Assembly: GCA_022072615.1 (NCBI GenBank)
Contig: JAJVHS010000081.1
Coordinates: forward strand, 1 to 64,000
Direction: 5' to 3'
DNA from: Phycisphaerales bacterium
Lineage (GTDB): Bacteria; Planctomycetota; Phycisphaerae; Phycisphaerales; UBA1924
Length of the DNA: 64,000 bases
Position numbers and translations under genes: made by a program. This document shows positions 63,134 through 64,000 of this stretch, in pieces. The notes beneath the pieces are model-generated. The model saw only the letters and a program-made list of their open reading frames with translations, was not told the origin of the DNA and searched no databases. How positions within the stretch are numbered: the stretch's first letter is position 1; every line of letters starts with the position of its first letter.

Positions 63134-64000
63134 TCACTTCAGTTCGCCCAGGCAGCGCTGCACGATCGCGTCGAGCCCGACGACCTCGCCCTTGGACTGG
63201 GTGTCTCGCCGCAGCTTGAACTCCACGCCGCCCGCGTCGAGCGCCTTGTCACCCACCGTGATCCGCAGCGGGATGCCGACCAGGTCCGCGTCCTTGAACT
63301 TGACGCCCGGGCGTTCGTCGCGGTCGTCGACCAAGACGTCCACGCCCGCGCCCACAAGCTGGCAGGCGAGCTTGCCGGCCGCGTCCTTCTGCCGGGCGTC
63401 GTCGGGCTTCATCAGCACGATGAGCACGTGGTAGGGCGCGATCGCCGCGGGCCAGATGATGCCGTTGTCGTCGTGGCTCATCTCGACGCACGCGGCCATC
63501 GTGCGCGAGACACCGATGCCGTAGCACCCCATGATGACGCTCACCCGCTTCTGCTGGGGGTCGAGCACGCTGAAACCCATGGCGTCGGAGTACTTGGTGC
63601 CGAGCTTGAAGATGTGCCCGACCTCGATGCCCCGGGCCGTCACCAGCTTCGCGCCGGCGGCCTTGGGCGAGGGGTCGCCCTCGACGGCGTTGCGGATGTC
63701 GGCGACCTTCACCCGCGAGGCATCATCGAGCACGTCGCCGACGTGGGCCCGCCAGACGAAGCCCTTGACGTGGTGGTCGCGCATGTCGGCGCCGGTCACC
63801 CAGCCCCCGTTCTCGCCCCCGCCACCGGCGGGCTGGGCAGCGTCAGGGTCCACGACCATGAGGAACCGCCCGCCCGGGTCGTTCCGGATCGCCGCCGGGC
63901 TGATGAAGCCGGTGGCGAACTTGAACTTGTCCATCAGGAACTGCTCGGCCATCTCGATCGGGAAGCCGGCGGCGGCCTTGACTTTGCCCTCGTTGGCGTC
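63134..64000 (-). CDS. proS: Proline-tRNA ligase (partial, N-terminus outside window)
   Basis: The C-terminal 288 residues of a bacterial-type prolyl-tRNA synthetase, reading through the right edge without interruption. The visible part begins in the end of the editing (INS) domain (FATGFISPAAIRN, the segment GADMRDHHVKGF), continues with the class II motif region (GHIFKLGTKYSDAMG, CYGIGVSRTMAACVEM), and ends with the anticodon-binding domain (APYHVLIVLMKPDDA to DAIVQRCLGEL). The stop lies directly beside the zinc-ribbon gene's stop (convergent, no gap). Confidence 0.94.
   Translation of the reverse strand, partial: DANEGKVKAAAGFPIEMAEQFLMDKFKFATGFISPAAIRNDPGGRFLMVVDPDAAQPAGGGGENGGWVTGADMRDHHVKGFVWRAHVGDVLDDASRVKVADIRNAVEGDPSPKAAGAKLVTARGIEVGHIFKLGTKYSDAMGFSVLDPQQKRVSVIMGCYGIGVSRTMAACVEMSHDDNGIIWPAAIAPYHVLIVLMKPDDARQKDAAGKLACQLVGAGVDVLVDDRDERPGVKFKDADLVGIPLRITVGDKALDAGGVEFKLRRDTQSKGEVVGLDAIVQRCLGELK

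Overview
The window is a GC-rich, gene-dense stretch of bacterial chromosome. It most likely comes from a planctomycete of the class Phycisphaerae. The evidence is two pseudopilin-like proteins with the prepilin helix and a C-terminal H-x9-DG motif, a secreted protein ending in two dockerin-like repeats and a terminal Gly-Cys, small membrane proteins with a CxxCGYDLRG-type zinc ribbon, and short-form PheT. I see no insertion sequence, prophage, CRISPR array, rRNA or integrase. The region reads as core genome with secreted and polysaccharide-related genes mixed in.

Layout. 1-3567 (minus): ribF, nrnA, a DNA methyltransferase and a partial YgfZ/GcvT-like gene. 3748-6308 (plus): a secreted unknown, then an ECF sigma factor overlapping a FecR-like anti-sigma factor. 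6325-13711 (plus): a complete histidine operon, hisL-G-C-B-H-F-A(IE)-D, followed by aroK. It has a promoter, a 22-codon leader peptide with 7 His codons and an intrinsic terminator before hisG. hisA is fused to hisI and hisE in one ORF. 13689-23935: miaA, an acidic/His-Lys-rich membrane protein, rsmE, an H-x9-DG pseudopilin, rlmN, an HDOD protein, a TlpA-like thioredoxin and pheT. 24040-29245 (plus): glycosyltransferase, two serine hydrolases, an orphan DNA methyltransferase and a membrane protein. 29245-31177 (minus): rpsB-tsf. 31610-33485: the Gly-Cys dockerin protein and a small membrane protein. 33564-42925: two alpha-L-fucosidases of different families (GH29, GH95), a large glycosyltransferase, pyrC, tRNA-Pro(GGG), an M50-like protein and an SMP-30-like protein. 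43048-47441: a zinc-ribbon membrane protein, rplU and a PurS-PurL fusion. 47452-53530 (plus): the complete four-gene ligase-associated DNA-repair module (MBL exonuclease, ATP-dependent ligase, Lhr-like helicase, metallophosphoesterase) with overlapping genes. 53409-58532 (minus): two crotonase-family proteins, hutU and hutH. 58698-64000: a second pseudopilin, a secreted coiled-coil protein, a GNAT acetyltransferase, a TlpA-like protein, a zinc-ribbon protein and the C-terminal part of proS.

Two themes stand out. First, histidine metabolism: an attenuated biosynthetic operon with an unusual three-way fusion lies on the plus strand, and the first two degradation genes (hutH, hutU) lie on the minus strand. 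Second, translation starts look split into two classes. Many genes have a TANNNT hexamer 6-11 bases before the start codon and no Shine-Dalgarno, which suggests leaderless mRNAs. Others have a clear GGAG-type site and no such box. Even the his leader peptide falls in the leaderless class.
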